A stretch of DNA of 64,000 nt from NCBI GenBank assembly GCA_031278215.1, contig JAITKV010000034.1:55525-119524 (forward strand). Direction: 5' to 3'. Made by a program: the position numbers and the translations under genes. The notes beneath the pieces are model-generated. The model saw only the letters and a list, made by a program, of their open reading frames with translations, made no database searches and was not told the origin of the DNA. Shown here one piece after another: positions 49,644-59,265 of this stretch (its first letter is position 1; every line of letters starts with the position of its first letter). Source of the stretch: Spirochaetaceae bacterium. Its GTDB lineage: Bacteria; Spirochaetota; Spirochaetia; Treponematales; Breznakiellaceae.

Positions 49644-51900
49644 GGGGGTCTTTTTCTTCCGGCGCGTCCTTTTTATCCCTGGCGGCTCCTTCTTCGGGCG
49701 GGGTCTTGGCTTCCACGGGCAGTTTGGGGTATTCGATCCGGGAATGGTAATATCCCGCCAGAACTTTTATAAAGGCCTGTTTAATGGTTTCCAGTTCCCG
49801 AAAGGTTAGATCCGACTGGGAAAGCTGGCCCCCGTCTATTTTAGCGTCAAAAAGAGCCTGGATAAATTTCTCCAGCCGCGCTACGGTGGGTTTCTTTAAG
49901 GTCCGGGTGGCGGCTTCGGTTATATCTGCCAGCATAACCACCGCCGATTCCTTTGACCGGGGGGGGGAACCGGGGTAGATAAAATCTTCTATGTTGACGC
50001 TGCCTTCCCGTTTAAGGGCTTCATTGTAAAACCAGGTAATCACCGAATTACCATGGTGTTCGGCAATAAAATCCACGATGGCCTCCGGCAGGCCAAGACT
50101 GCGGGCTTTTTCAATGCCCAGCTTTACATGGCTTCGAATAACCGTGGCCGAAAGCCGGGGGGCTATATCCATGTGCTTGTTATAGGAAGTTTGGTTCTCC
50201 ACAAAATAACCGGGCTGTTCCATCTTGCCGATGTCGTGGTAATAGGACCCCACCCGGGCCAGAAGGGCGTTGGCCCCGATTTCCTGACACGCCGTTTCCG
50301 CCAGGTTTGCCACCATAATCGAATGGCTGTAGGTTCCGGGGGCCGCGTTAAAAAGCCGTTTTAAAATGGGAGAATTAAGGTCCGAAAGTTCAATAAGCCT
50401 AAAGGGGGTTACGGCGTTTAGGGCCTGTTCTATGACCGGCAGAATTCCTATTACCAACAGCCCCGAAGCTATGCCGTTAAAGGCGGCCCAAAAAATTACC
50501 GGTGCGTATTCCACCGCCGTGGCCTGGTTAAAGAGCAGAACGATCAGGGCCGCCCCGGAATTGGCGCCGGCGATTTGAAGCCCCGCCTTAACCAGTTCCA
50601 TCCGCTTTTTGCTTCCCTGAAGCACATGGGCCGCCACAACCCCGGAACAAAGGGCCACTATGTACGACGAGGTGTCAAAGGCTTCGATTAAGAAGGCCCC
50701 CAGGGGAAGCGCCATGGCCGTTACCAGGGCGAGGGGAAAATTCATAAGTATGGCGGGGAGCATTACCACCAGGGCCGTGGGCAGAAGTATGGAAACAGGA
50801 AAATTGGCCCCCAGGTGTACAAATTTATTAGTTAACGAGGCGCCGATAAAATAGGCCGTGGACAGGATCGTCATCATGTAACATTCCGCGGGCTTTAGGA
50901 TCCGTCCGGCAATGCGTTTTCCCATGTGGAAGATCAGCAGAAGATACAGGACCAATAAAAGAAGGGCCTGCCCCACCACAAGCCGGGGATCTCTTCGTTT
51001 TAGGGAAAGGTTCAGCGCCCTTAGCTCTTCCATTTCCTCATCGGTGATGATAAATCCCTTGCGGATAATCTTCTCTCCCCGTTCGATATAGCGGTGGACC
51101 GGTTCAAGGTGGGAGTTCAGTTCCGAAACCCGCTGCTTTGTATCCGCGGGGGAAAAAAAGACGTTTTCCCGGAGCAGCGCGGAGACTATGCTCCCTGCGC
51201 CCCGGGAAAATTCCCGGGAAAGCCGCTCGTCTTCGATATACTGCGCCAGGGCTCTGTCAAGCCGGTCTTTGGTGATAATCTGGTCGTAGCCGATCTGTTC
51301 CCGCTCGATCCGCTCGCCGTAGTTATGAAGCAGTTCCGCGGTATCCTTGTTATAGGCCGAAAGGTCTTCCAAGGGAAAGGCAAAGATCCCTATTTCAAGA
51401 AAAAACTCCAGCAGCCTTTGGCCGGCGCCAAGGGAATTTTCCCTATTCGGATCCTGGTACAGCGCCGACAGGGCCTCTTCGCTGAAGAGGCCGGGAAAAT
51501 CCTCGCCGGCCCTAAGCACATACTCTTCCCGGGAAACCTGTTCCGTAAACAGGCTTCGGGAAAGAAGGACAAACCGGTCATAGGTTCCTCTTATGTCGGT
51601 GTTAACGGGGATGGAATATTTAAACACCGCCGGCACCATCTGTATCCGCTCTTCTCTTTGGACCTGGGTTGCTTCTTCGTCGATAAACGAAACGGGTTCC
51701 GAAGCAACCACATCCCGGTCCGCGACCTTTCCCGCCTCGAATTCGTCCAGCCGAAAGGTCTGCTGCCCGCCGGTAATAAGGATCACCACCGAACCGGTTA
51801 TAAACGCGGCCAGGGTAGCCAGTACCGGCCCCCGGCGCATGGCAGGAATACGAAAACGCTTTAAAAGACCGGAAAAAGGAGAATCAATTTTTTTCGGCAT
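49630..51900 (-). CDS. pgpH: Membrane HD phosphohydrolase PgpH (cyclic di-AMP phosphodiesterase)
   Basis: 756 residues. An N-terminal helix (ATLAAFITGSVVILITGG) and an extracytoplasmic 7TMR-HDED domain (about 45-300) are followed by seven membrane segments (about 305-480). A cytoplasmic HD domain follows: GTYSHSIMVANLAETACQEI, ARVGSYYHDIGKMEQPGYF, HGNSVITWFYNEA and AVVMLADITEAATR. In Listeria PgpH hydrolyses c-di-AMP. The last 30 residues are charged and proline-rich. It overlaps phoH by 17 nt and ybeY by 14 nt. Confidence 0.92.
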   Translation of the reverse strand: MPKKIDSPFSGLLKRFRIPAMRRGPVLATLAAFITGSVVILITGGQQTFRLDEFEAGKVADRDVVASEPVSFIDEEATQVQREERIQMVPAVFKYSIPVNTDIRGTYDRFVLLSRSLFTEQVSREEYVLRAGEDFPGLFSEEALSALYQDPNRENSLGAGQRLLEFFLEIGIFAFPLEDLSAYNKDTAELLHNYGERIEREQIGYDQIITKDRLDRALAQYIEDERLSREFSRGAGSIVSALLRENVFFSPADTKQRVSELNSHLEPVHRYIERGEKIIRKGFIITDEEMEELRALNLSLKRRDPRLVVGQALLLLVLYLLLIFHMGKRIAGRILKPAECYMMTILSTAYFIGASLTNKFVHLGANFPVSILLPTALVVMLPAILMNFPLALVTAMALPLGAFLIEAFDTSSYIVALCSGVVAAHVLQGSKKRMELVKAGLQIAGANSGAALIVLLFNQATAVEYAPVIFWAAFNGIASGLLVIGILPVIEQALNAVTPFRLIELSDLNSPILKRLFNAAPGTYSHSIMVANLAETACQEIGANALLARVGSYYHDIGKMEQPGYFVENQTSYNKHMDIAPRLSATVIRSHVKLGIEKARSLGLPEAIVDFIAEHHGNSVITWFYNEALKREGSVNIEDFIYPGSPPRSKESAVVMLADITEAATRTLKKPTVARLEKFIQALFDAKIDGGQLSQSDLTFRELETIKQAFIKVLAGYYHSRIEYPKLPVEAKTPPEEGAARDKKDAPEEKDPHEQG

Positions 51901-52858
51901 CGTATGCCTCTATTATCTTTTTAATCAGAGGATTCCGCACCACGTCGGCGGTATTAAGATAGGCAAAGTACATGCCCTCTACCTTGGTAAGGATGGAAAG
52001 GGCGTGGAGCAGCCCCGAATCAACGCGCCGGGGCAGATCTACCTGGGTTGTATCGCCCGTAATAACCGCCCGGGCGCCCTGGCCTATGCGGGTAAGGAAC
52101 ATTTTCATCTGTTCCCGGGTGGTGTTCTGGGCTTCGTCAAGAATCACGATACAGTCGTTCAGGCTGCGTCCCCGCATGTAGGCCAGGGGGGCCACTTCTA
52201 TGGACCGGATGTCTTCCAGCCGCCGGATCACTTCGTAGGGAACCAGGGCTTCCATTGCATCGTACAGGGGCCTTAGGTATGGATTGATCTTTTGGGCTAG
52301 ATCTCCGGGAAGGTAGCCTAAGCTTTCCCCGGCTTCTACCACAGGCCGGGTTAATACCAGCTTTCGCATTTTTTTAGAAAGGACCAGCCGGAGGGATTCG
52401 GCAATGGCAAGGTAGGTTTTACCCGTACCCGCGGGGCCCACACAGAAGCTTATGTCGTGCTTTCGCATGCCTTCAATAAACAGGGCTTGATTCCGGCTTC
52501 GGGGAAATACCTTGGCAAATCCCTGGGGAATTTGGATAAGGTTGTCCCGCAGGGTACGGGGCCCCTGTTCTTCCTTCCCCTCCCGGCCTTCGCCGGGTAA
52601 AAAGCTTCCCGCCAGGGTTTCCACATACTCGATAGAAGGGGCCTCCCCCTCCCGCACCGCATGGATAAGATTATCGATCACCGTTTTAAAGCGGCTAATC
52701 CCCCTGCGGTCGGATCCGGTAAAGGAAATTTCATTGCCCCGGGTACAAATTTGCCCTCCCAGCGAACCGGCAATAACCTTAAGGTTTTGATCATTAACGC
52801 CGCAAACCCCGGAGAGAATTTCGCTGCTATCCAGAACTATGGTAATTCCTGTCTCCAA
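51884..52858 (-). CDS. phoH: PhoH-like ATPase
   Basis: 324 residues. N-terminal KH-like region (DQNLKVIAGSLGGQICTRGN) followed by the P-loop ATPase: Walker A FCVGPAGTGKTYLAIA near 138-153, RPVVEAGESLGYLPGD, Walker B NDCIVILDEAQNTTREQMK and TRIGQGARAVITGDTTQVDL. PhoH/YbeZ proteins act with YbeY in RNA metabolism. A TATACT at 52879-52884 upstream may be the -10 of the phoH-pgpH-ybeY-tlyC operon, though its -35 is poor. Confidence 0.93.
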   Translation of the reverse strand: METGITIVLDSSEILSGVCGVNDQNLKVIAGSLGGQICTRGNEISFTGSDRRGISRFKTVIDNLIHAVREGEAPSIEYVETLAGSFLPGEGREGKEEQGPRTLRDNLIQIPQGFAKVFPRSRNQALFIEGMRKHDISFCVGPAGTGKTYLAIAESLRLVLSKKMRKLVLTRPVVEAGESLGYLPGDLAQKINPYLRPLYDAMEALVPYEVIRRLEDIRSIEVAPLAYMRGRSLNDCIVILDEAQNTTREQMKMFLTRIGQGARAVITGDTTQVDLPRRVDSGLLHALSILTKVEGMYFAYLNTADVVRNPLIKKIIEAYDAEKN

Positions 52859-52918
52859 AAATATCCCTTCCAGCTACAAGTATACCATAACGGAAAAGTA
52901 AATAATAGAGTTGCCGAA

Positions 52919-52992
52919 TGGGCGCGCAGGGATTCGAACCCCGGACATCCACGGTGTAAACGTGGCGCTCTAACCAGCTGAGCTACGCGCCC
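52919..52992 (-). tRNA. tRNA-Val (anticodon UAC)
   Basis: 74-nt cloverleaf on the minus strand: acceptor GGGCGCG / CGCGCCC with discriminator A, D-arm TAGCTCAGCTGGTTAGAGC, anticodon stem CCACG / CGTGG around loop TTTACAC (anticodon TAC), and T-arm CGGGG TTCGAAT CCCTG. The 3' CCA is not encoded (TTC follows). It lies 60 nt before phoH in the same direction. Confidence 0.95.
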
Positions 52993-53044
52993 GGAACCTC
53001 CGTTTTACGGGATAAACATGTGTACCATAAAAACACCCCCCTGA

Positions 53045-53857
53045 TCAACGGTTCCCGGCGGTTTTTTCAGGTCCGCGGTCCTGCGACGGGGGCCGGTCTT
53101 CATGGTCCTCCGGAAAGGGGGAAGATTCCGAAAGCTCCAGGGCAATGCGGCGGCGGATGCTGTTGGCCAGGAACTGTTTCCGGTTTTTTGGGGGAAATTC
53201 CTCCGGCCGGATCGGGGGCAGAAAGGAAACAAATACCGGAACGGTGTTGACCAGATGGTGTTTTTCAAACACCTCGTAGCTGCCGGCAATGGCCAAGGGA
53301 ACGATCACCGCCTCTGATTGGGTGGCCAGTTTAAGGGCCCCGGGATGGAAGGCCCCCAGGCCCCGGCCCCGGCTTCTGGTTCCTTCGGGAAATATCAGCA
53401 TCCCCCCCCCTGCCCGTATGTGCTCCGCCCCCCGGTTAATGGTTTTAAGGGCTTTTTTGGGACGCCGGCGGTCGATAAAGAGGCCCCCCAAAAAGAGGAT
53501 CCAGAAATTTATACCGGGAATAAAAAGCAGTTCTTTCTTGGCAATAAAGCCGAAGGGCCGTCCGGCATAGGTCATGGCCAGGATAATGTCGAAAACGCCG
53601 ACGTGGTTTGCCACAAAGCAGACCCCCCCCTTCCGGGGAATATTTTCCCGGCCCTTGACGGTCATGGAACAGCCCGTAAGGGCTATCACGATCCGCGCCC
53701 ACACCTGGGCAAGCTTATACATAACAAAGCCCGCGGGCCTGCGGAGGCGAAAGAGTGTAAGCAGGTTTAAAAGAAAGAAAAAGCCCGCGGGGAACAGAAG
53801 AATAAGCATGGCGGCGCCGGTAACAATAAAAATACTCAGGGTCCTGATAAAATTCAT
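53045..53857 (-). CDS. plsC: 1-acyl-sn-glycerol-3-phosphate acyltransferase PlsC
   Basis: 270 residues with an N-terminal membrane helix pair (IFIVTGAAMLILLFPAGFFF). Acyltransferase motifs: FVANHVGVFDIILAM (H-x4-D, with valine-glycine in place of the usual S-x) near 80, FIAKKELLFIPGINFWI, and MLIFPEGTRSRGRGLGAFHP near 154-173. It makes phosphatidic acid at the inner membrane. Start overlaps the HAD gene stop by 4 nt. Confidence 0.92.
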   Translation of the reverse strand: MNFIRTLSIFIVTGAAMLILLFPAGFFFLLNLLTLFRLRRPAGFVMYKLAQVWARIVIALTGCSMTVKGRENIPRKGGVCFVANHVGVFDIILAMTYAGRPFGFIAKKELLFIPGINFWILFLGGLFIDRRRPKKALKTINRGAEHIRAGGGMLIFPEGTRSRGRGLGAFHPGALKLATQSEAVIVPLAIAGSYEVFEKHHLVNTVPVFVSFLPPIRPEEFPPKNRKQFLANSIRRRIALELSESSPFPEDHEDRPPSQDRGPEKTAGNR

Positions 53858-54483
53858 ACGGGGTCCTTAAAATGATCCGGACAAAGCCGTTTTAATTCCG
53901 TATACGCCGCGGCGGGATCTTTCCACAGGCGCCCGTGGACGCCCAGTTTTTCCGCGGCCCTGACATTGGGCTCCAGATCATCAAAAAAAACCAGTTCCTC
54001 CGCCCGGCAGTTCAAGGCTTCCAGTAAAAGCCGGTATATTTTTTCCCCGGGCTTTACCGTACCCGCCTCGCAGGAGTAAACCGCTCCGTCGGGAAGCTTG
54101 AACAGGGGGATGGTTTTCCGCGCCCGATCCAGAAAGGGCTGAATCATATTGGAAAGCACGCCAAGTTTTAGGCCCTCTTCTTTTACCCTTTTCATAAGCC
54201 GTTCCGTTTCCGGATTAATATGGGACCAGCTTTCAAGGTCCCGCTCTACCATCTGTTCAATCACCGCGTTGCCGGGGAAGCTCCCCGCGCCGGCCAGGAT
54301 ATTCCGGTAAAATTCCCCGCCGTTTACCAGGCCCCGATCATAAACGGGCCGGTAATCCCAGTACAGCCGCTGCATCCGCGGCGTATCGATCCCCGCCATA
54401 CGGGCCAGATCCTCCATGGCCTTTTTATCCTGGGGCAGGGAAATAACCCCCCCGTAATCAAAGGCGACGGCTTTAATGGTCAT
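53854..54483 (-). CDS. HAD-superfamily hydrolase
   Basis: 209 residues. Motif I is AVAFDYGGVISLP (nucleophile Asp9; the second Asp of DxD is replaced by Gly, as in the epoxide-hydrolase-like and haloacid-dehalogenase-like subgroup). Motif II is LKLGVLSNM, motif III is the lysine in GTVKPGEKIYRLLLEALN, and motif IV is LVFFDDLEPNVRAAEKLGVH. The substrate is not predictable. It is coupled to plsC. Confidence 0.88.
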   Translation of the reverse strand: MTIKAVAFDYGGVISLPQDKKAMEDLARMAGIDTPRMQRLYWDYRPVYDRGLVNGGEFYRNILAGAGSFPGNAVIEQMVERDLESWSHINPETERLMKRVKEEGLKLGVLSNMIQPFLDRARKTIPLFKLPDGAVYSCEAGTVKPGEKIYRLLLEALNCRAEELVFFDDLEPNVRAAEKLGVHGRLWKDPAAAYTELKRLCPDHFKDPV

Positions 54484-54559
54484 AACCCAGTATACTCCAC
54501 GGATAAAGAAAAAAACAGGATCCTCCCGCGGACCCCGGGAACATCTACCGGGCCGCCGG

Positions 54560-54625
54560 AATTAGCCCCCCGGATTACCGGGGCCCCCGGGCTTACCGGG
54601 GCTCCGGGCTTACCGGGGCCCCCGG
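54560..54625 (-). repeat. GC-rich tandem repeats at the end of mfd
   Basis: On the minus strand about three units of roughly 22 bp, each containing CCCCGGTAA(G/T)CC(C/G)GG, run from inside the last codons of mfd to beyond its stop. The last residues of Mfd (PGAPVSPEPR) are coded in this repeat. Confidence 0.6.
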
Positions 54626-57600
54626 GGCCGCCAGGGCCGCCAGCTTTTCCCGGATAAATTCACTTTTTTCCTTAAGCCCTATGCTGCCGGTTTTAAGGAG
54701 CAGTACGTTGGGCTGCCGGTGATCCAGTTTAACCCGGCCGGAATTTTCTTTAATTAGGCGCAGAAGCCTGTCTATGTTCAGCTTCGCGACCTTGGCAAAT
54801 TCCACCCGGACCAGGCCGGACTTTTCCCGCAAAGAAGCAACCGCAAGGTTCCGGCAGATAATCCGGATCTCCGCCAGGGAAAGCAGGCTTGCCGCCTCGT
54901 CCGGGGGCGGGCCAAACCGGTCGGCAAGTTCGCCGTGGAGGTTTTCCAGTTCTTCCCTGGTTCTAACGGCGGCAATCTTTTTATAGACTTCCATTTTTTC
55001 CTGGGGGCCGTCGATCCAGATATCGGGGATAAACCCGGAATATTCCAACTCCAAAAGGGTTTCTACTTCCGCCTCGTATTTTTCGTTTTCTAACTTCTGC
55101 ACCGCCTCGTCCAGAAGCCTCATGTACAGGTCAAAGCCCACGGAATATATGTCCCCGGACTGTTCCCGGCCCAGAAGATTTCCCGCCCCCCGGATTTCCA
55201 TGTCCTTCATGGCAATTTTAAAACCCGAACCCAGTTCCGTAAAATCCGAAATTACCTGGAGCCGCTTCATGGCCAATTCCGTAAGAGCCCTGTCCCGGGG
55301 ATACAGCAAAAACGCATAGGCCACCCGGTCCGATCTGCCCACCCTGCCCCTAAGCTGGTAGAGCTGTGAAACGCCGTACATATCCGCCCGGTCTATAATA
55401 ATCGTATTTACATTGGGAATATCGATGCCGTTTTCGATGATCGTGGTAGATACCAGGACGTGAAAGCCCCCGTGGATAAACCGGCGCATCACGTCTTCCA
55501 GGGCCCGGCCGTCCATCCGGCCGTGGGCAGATTCGATCAGCATTTCCGGTACAATCCGCTCCAGCATAAGCAGGGTTTCTTTAAGGGTTTCTATCCGGTT
55601 GTGAAGAAAAAAAATCTGTCCCCCCCGCCGGACTTCGGATCGGATCGCCCTGGCAATCCGATCCTCGTCGAATTCGCCGATGAGCGTCTCGATAGGATGG
55701 CGGTTCAAGGGGGCCGTGGTAAGCAGGCTCATGTCCCTGATTTTAAGCAGGCTCATGTGCAGGGTCCGGGGAATGGGGGTGGCCGAAAGGGTAAGACAGT
55801 CCACATTGGCCTTTAGTTCCTTTAGCCGCTCCTTATCCTTAACCCCAAAGCGCTGTTCTTCGTCGATCACCAAAAGTCCCAGATCCTTAAAGATTACGTC
55901 GGCCTGTATAATCCGGTGGGTTCCCACAAGAAGATCCACCTCCCCGGCGGCCAGGGATTTAAGGATGCGCCGGGCCTCGCCGGAACTTACAAAACGGGAA
56001 AGCATGGCAAGCTTAATGGGAAACTGCCTGAACCGTTCCTGGAAATTTTCGTAGTGCTGTTCGGCCAGGATCGTGGTGGGGGCCAAAAAAGCCGCCTGCT
56101 TGCCCTCCATAATTGCCTTAAAACAGGCCCGGACGGCTACTTCTGTTTTACCGTATCCCACATCACCGCAGATCAGGCGATCCATGGGGTGGGGGCTTTC
56201 CATATCCGCCTTAATTTCTTCCACGCAGCGGATCTGGTCTTCCGTTTCTTCAAAGGGAAAGGCCGCCTCGAAAAGGGTCTGCCATTCGCTGTCCCGGGAA
56301 AAGGCATAGCCTGGGGCGGCCCGGCGTTTTGAATAAATAGCAAGAAGCTGCCGGGCAATATTTTCGGTGGATTCTTTTACCCTTCTTTTGCGGCTTTCCC
56401 AGTTTTTGGATCCCAGTTTGTCAAGCCGGGGGGGGCTTCCTTCATTTCCGATATAGCGCTGAACCAGGTTTACCTGTTCAATGGGAACAAAGATCGCCTC
56501 ATCGTCATGGTACTGGATCTTTACATAATCCCGTTCGCTGCCAAGAATCCGGATCCGCTCAATCCCCTTAAAAAGGCCGATGCCGTAGTTTATATGGACC
56601 ACAAAATCTCCGGGGTTAAGTTCCACAAAGGTGTCGATGGGGCTGCTTTTTATCCGGTGCAAAGACCGGGGAGGACGCTTACGGCGGCCAAAGATTTCGT
56701 TTTCCTGGACCACCATAAGTTTTGCGCTGGGCAGGGAAAACCCCGCGCTTAAGGGAAGGGAAAAAATGACAAGCTCCGGAAAACCCGTCTTACCGCGTTC
56801 CGGGGCCCCGTCTTTAGGCTCCTGCTCCCTGCCCCCCAGTAATTGGGAAATCCGCTCCGCCTGGATTTCCGATTCCGCAGCCACCGCCACGGTCCAGCCT
56901 TGTTTAATACAGGAAGAAAATTCTTCCCGCAGATAGTCAAGGTTTCCAAAGAAGCTCCGGGGCGGATCGCAGGGTATGCGGATCCGATCTTCCCCGGTGC
57001 AGATGGCCATAAAAGAAATCGTACAAAACGGAGCCGCGGCGGCCAGCCGTTCAAAGTGCAGCAGGATCCGCTCCGGGGGAGGCGCCGGTTTTTCCCGCAG
57101 GGTCCGGCGAAATAAGCCCCGGTACTCCTGATCCAGAGCTTCCTGGGCATTGGCAAGCCGTTCCCGGTCAAAATAAAAGATCGCGCTGCCCGGTCCGCAG
57201 TAGTCAAGGATCGTAGAGGGATCGTGGACCAGGGGAAAGAAAAGTTCTTCCCCCGGCACGGCCCCCTCTCTTTGCAGTGTTTCCAGCAGCGCCCTGGTTT
57301 CCCGGGGCCGGGTGGAAAATTCCTTTAGCTCCGCCAGGGCCTTTTCCAAAGATTCCACGGTACCACCGACGGCGCCGCCGACGGCGCCACCGACGGCGCC
57401 GCCGGTCCAGATCAGTTCCTTCAGGGGCCGCAGTACCACCGACCGAAGCTTCTCCTGCATCGTGGTTTGGTTCGGATCCAGGGGATCAAAGCGTTTGATC
57501 GATTCTACCCGGTCAAAATCCAAAAGTACACGGTACGCTTCCTCGTCCCCCCCCATCCAAATGTCCAAGACCTCTCCCCGCAGGGCAAATTCCCCGTGGA

Positions 57601-58234
57601 GCTGGACCCGGGGAACCCTGGTATAACCCCGGCTTATAAGGGCCCCGGCCAGGGCCGCGGTATCCACGGACGTTCCCGCGGCAAGCGGAATAAGAAGGCT
57701 TTTAAAATACGAGGGGGGCGGCAGGGGGCTTAAAAAAGCCCGTTCCGGTACAATTACCAGAAGCGGGGCCTCCGCAGCGGCGGCGGGGCCGGAATTTTGC
57801 GCCGCTTCCAAAAGGGCCCCCAGGACCTTTGTCCGTTCCCCAAAAACCGAAGACAGGGGCGGAACGTCCCGGTACGGCAGGGCGCCCCACCAGGGAAAAA
57901 TCAAGGGCTGTTTAAAGAAGCTTGTACCGGCGTCCCTTGTTCCTTCCAGGATCGAGTTTAGGTCCCTGGCCAAGTCTTCCGCCTCCCGTTCCGTGGGAAC
58001 CACCGCCAAAAAAGGCCCCCCCCGGCGCCCCGAAGGGGGTTTTGAGGCCCCCGCCCCCGAAGAAGAGGCAAAACGGTCTATCATCAACGAAAGCAGTATG
58101 GCCTGGGCCGCCCCTTCGGGGCCTTCAATCTCCAGGGATCCGCCCCCCTGCCTTTGTATGCGGTCCAAAAGGGCCGATACCGGCGGCGCGGAACTAATCG
58201 CGTACAGAATGTTTAAGAAAGACAAGGTGTTCAT
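54593..58234 (-). CDS. mfd: Transcription-repair coupling factor Mfd
   Basis: 1213 residues. A UvrB-like N-terminal region (about 1-400) is followed by the RNA-polymerase-interacting domain (LNPGDFVVHINYGIGLFKGI) near 545. The translocase has Walker A ICGDVGYGKTEVAVRACFK near 690, VGTHRIIQADV, LLVIDEEQRFGVKDKERLK, and motif VI LRGRVGRSDRVAYAFLLY. A TRCF C-terminal domain closes the protein. It strips stalled polymerase and recruits UvrA. Low-complexity segments include GGAVGGAVGGAVGGTV near residues 278-293 and a repeat-coded tail. Promoter at 58262-58289. Confidence 0.97.
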   Translation of the reverse strand: MNTLSFLNILYAISSAPPVSALLDRIQRQGGGSLEIEGPEGAAQAILLSLMIDRFASSSGAGASKPPSGRRGGPFLAVVPTEREAEDLARDLNSILEGTRDAGTSFFKQPLIFPWWGALPYRDVPPLSSVFGERTKVLGALLEAAQNSGPAAAAEAPLLVIVPERAFLSPLPPPSYFKSLLIPLAAGTSVDTAALAGALISRGYTRVPRVQLHGEFALRGEVLDIWMGGDEEAYRVLLDFDRVESIKRFDPLDPNQTTMQEKLRSVVLRPLKELIWTGGAVGGAVGGAVGGTVESLEKALAELKEFSTRPRETRALLETLQREGAVPGEELFFPLVHDPSTILDYCGPGSAIFYFDRERLANAQEALDQEYRGLFRRTLREKPAPPPERILLHFERLAAAAPFCTISFMAICTGEDRIRIPCDPPRSFFGNLDYLREEFSSCIKQGWTVAVAAESEIQAERISQLLGGREQEPKDGAPERGKTGFPELVIFSLPLSAGFSLPSAKLMVVQENEIFGRRKRPPRSLHRIKSSPIDTFVELNPGDFVVHINYGIGLFKGIERIRILGSERDYVKIQYHDDEAIFVPIEQVNLVQRYIGNEGSPPRLDKLGSKNWESRKRRVKESTENIARQLLAIYSKRRAAPGYAFSRDSEWQTLFEAAFPFEETEDQIRCVEEIKADMESPHPMDRLICGDVGYGKTEVAVRACFKAIMEGKQAAFLAPTTILAEQHYENFQERFRQFPIKLAMLSRFVSSGEARRILKSLAAGEVDLLVGTHRIIQADVIFKDLGLLVIDEEQRFGVKDKERLKELKANVDCLTLSATPIPRTLHMSLLKIRDMSLLTTAPLNRHPIETLIGEFDEDRIARAIRSEVRRGGQIFFLHNRIETLKETLLMLERIVPEMLIESAHGRMDGRALEDVMRRFIHGGFHVLVSTTIIENGIDIPNVNTIIIDRADMYGVSQLYQLRGRVGRSDRVAYAFLLYPRDRALTELAMKRLQVISDFTELGSGFKIAMKDMEIRGAGNLLGREQSGDIYSVGFDLYMRLLDEAVQKLENEKYEAEVETLLELEYSGFIPDIWIDGPQEKMEVYKKIAAVRTREELENLHGELADRFGPPPDEAASLLSLAEIRIICRNLAVASLREKSGLVRVEFAKVAKLNIDRLLRLIKENSGRVKLDHRQPNVLLLKTGSIGLKEKSEFIREKLAALAAPGAPVSPEPR
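57360..57407 (-). repeat. 12-bp minisatellite in mfd
   Basis: Four tandem copies of a GGCGCCGTCGGT-type unit code for (GGAV)3 GGTV in the N-terminal region of Mfd. The unit is a multiple of three, so copy changes keep the frame. Confidence 0.75.
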
Positions 58235-58261
58235 AAAGGTATTTATATCTGTTTACCGATA

Positions 58262-58289
58262 AGTATATAATAGAACTGCGGTTTTGTAA
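58262..58289 (-). promoter_or_regulatory. Promoter of mfd, overlapping a divergent -10 box
   Basis: Minus strand TTACAA (58284-58289), 16-bp spacer, TATACT (58262-58267). A plus-strand TATAAT at 58266-58271, serving the gene at 58300, overlaps it, so the two promoters probably compete. Confidence 0.5.
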
Positions 58290-58299
58290 CAGGAGTACT

Positions 58300-59265
58300 A
58301 TGGTGAAGCAAAAATGGCTTTTTGCAGCGGCCATGGCGTTTTTTAGCGCTTTTTCCCTGGCGGCGGATGATGTGGATATTTCCATACGGTTTTATGATAA
58401 AAAAGTATACCATATTTCGGGTCCCTCCGGGGAGCCCATTTATGTACAAGTAACCCTTACGAACCGGAGCCCCCGGACCTACCGCTTTAAGCTGGCGGAC
58501 GAGCGGGTGTTTTCCATTGATTTTGATATCCGGAACCTTTCAAACCAGAGCCTGGAACCGGCGGATTATATACTCCGCAAGCGAAGTGAAAGCCGCAATG
58601 TGTATTTTAGAGAAATCGCCGTAGAAAGCGGAGAGTCCTTTTCCTTTGTGGAGGATATTAGAAACTATGCGGCCCTGCGGGAGGCCGGTTCATTTATGGT
58701 CCAGGCGCGGATCTTCCCCGAATTATTCCGGGGAGATTCCGGCGCCCCCGGCCCCCTGGAATCCAACCGGCTAAGCCTGAATTTACTGCCCCCGGCCCTG
58801 CCGGGGCCCGACGGCATTCCCTTTGAACTGGACGTGGAAACCAACGCGCTGCTGGTTCGGGAAAAACTGCCCCCCGACGAGGTTGTGGCGTATATGCTGA
58901 CGGCCCGGCAGAAATCCCAGTGGGAAAAATTCTTTCTGTATATGGACCTGGAAGCGATGATAACCAACGACGCGGTCCGCCGCCGGGCCTGGCTTGCCGA
59001 ATCCGGCGAGGGAAGACGCAGGATGATGGCGAAGTACAGGGAGGACTTAAAAAATTCCGTGGCCGACGAAGACATAGCCTTAATTCCTTCGGAATTCCGG
59101 ATTGAAAACACCTCCTACAGCGGAGAAACCGGTTCCGTGGTGGTAACAGAATGGTTCCAAACCGGCCGGATTACCGAAAGACGCCGGTATACCTATACTT
59201 TCCGTAAACACGATGACATTTGGACCATTCAGAATTATACTGTAGTTAGACTGGGAACAGAATGA
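58300..59265 (+). CDS. Exported protein of unknown function
   Basis: 321 residues, AGGAG five bases before the ATG. Signal peptide WLFAAAMAFFSAFSLAA, then a beta-rich domain (PIYVQVTLTNRSPRTYRFKL; NVYFREIAVESGESFSFVED) resembling an Ig-like fold. A C-terminal part follows (AYMLTARQKSQWEKFFLYMD; VVVTEWFQTGRITERRRYTY; FRKHDDIWTIQNYTVVR) with an NTF2/SnoaL-like look. It is probably a conserved spirochaete periplasmic protein. It overlaps the next gene by 4 nt, so the pair are likely functionally linked. Confidence 0.72.
   Translation: MVKQKWLFAAAMAFFSAFSLAADDVDISIRFYDKKVYHISGPSGEPIYVQVTLTNRSPRTYRFKLADERVFSIDFDIRNLSNQSLEPADYILRKRSESRNVYFREIAVESGESFSFVEDIRNYAALREAGSFMVQARIFPELFRGDSGAPGPLESNRLSLNLLPPALPGPDGIPFELDVETNALLVREKLPPDEVVAYMLTARQKSQWEKFFLYMDLEAMITNDAVRRRAWLAESGEGRRRMMAKYREDLKNSVADEDIALIPSEFRIENTSYSGETGSVVVTEWFQTGRITERRRYTYTFRKHDDIWTIQNYTVVRLGTE

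Noticed and set aside
53034..53045. A second tRNA next to tRNA-Val
   Set aside because: No further cloverleaf can be drawn in the spacer before plsC.
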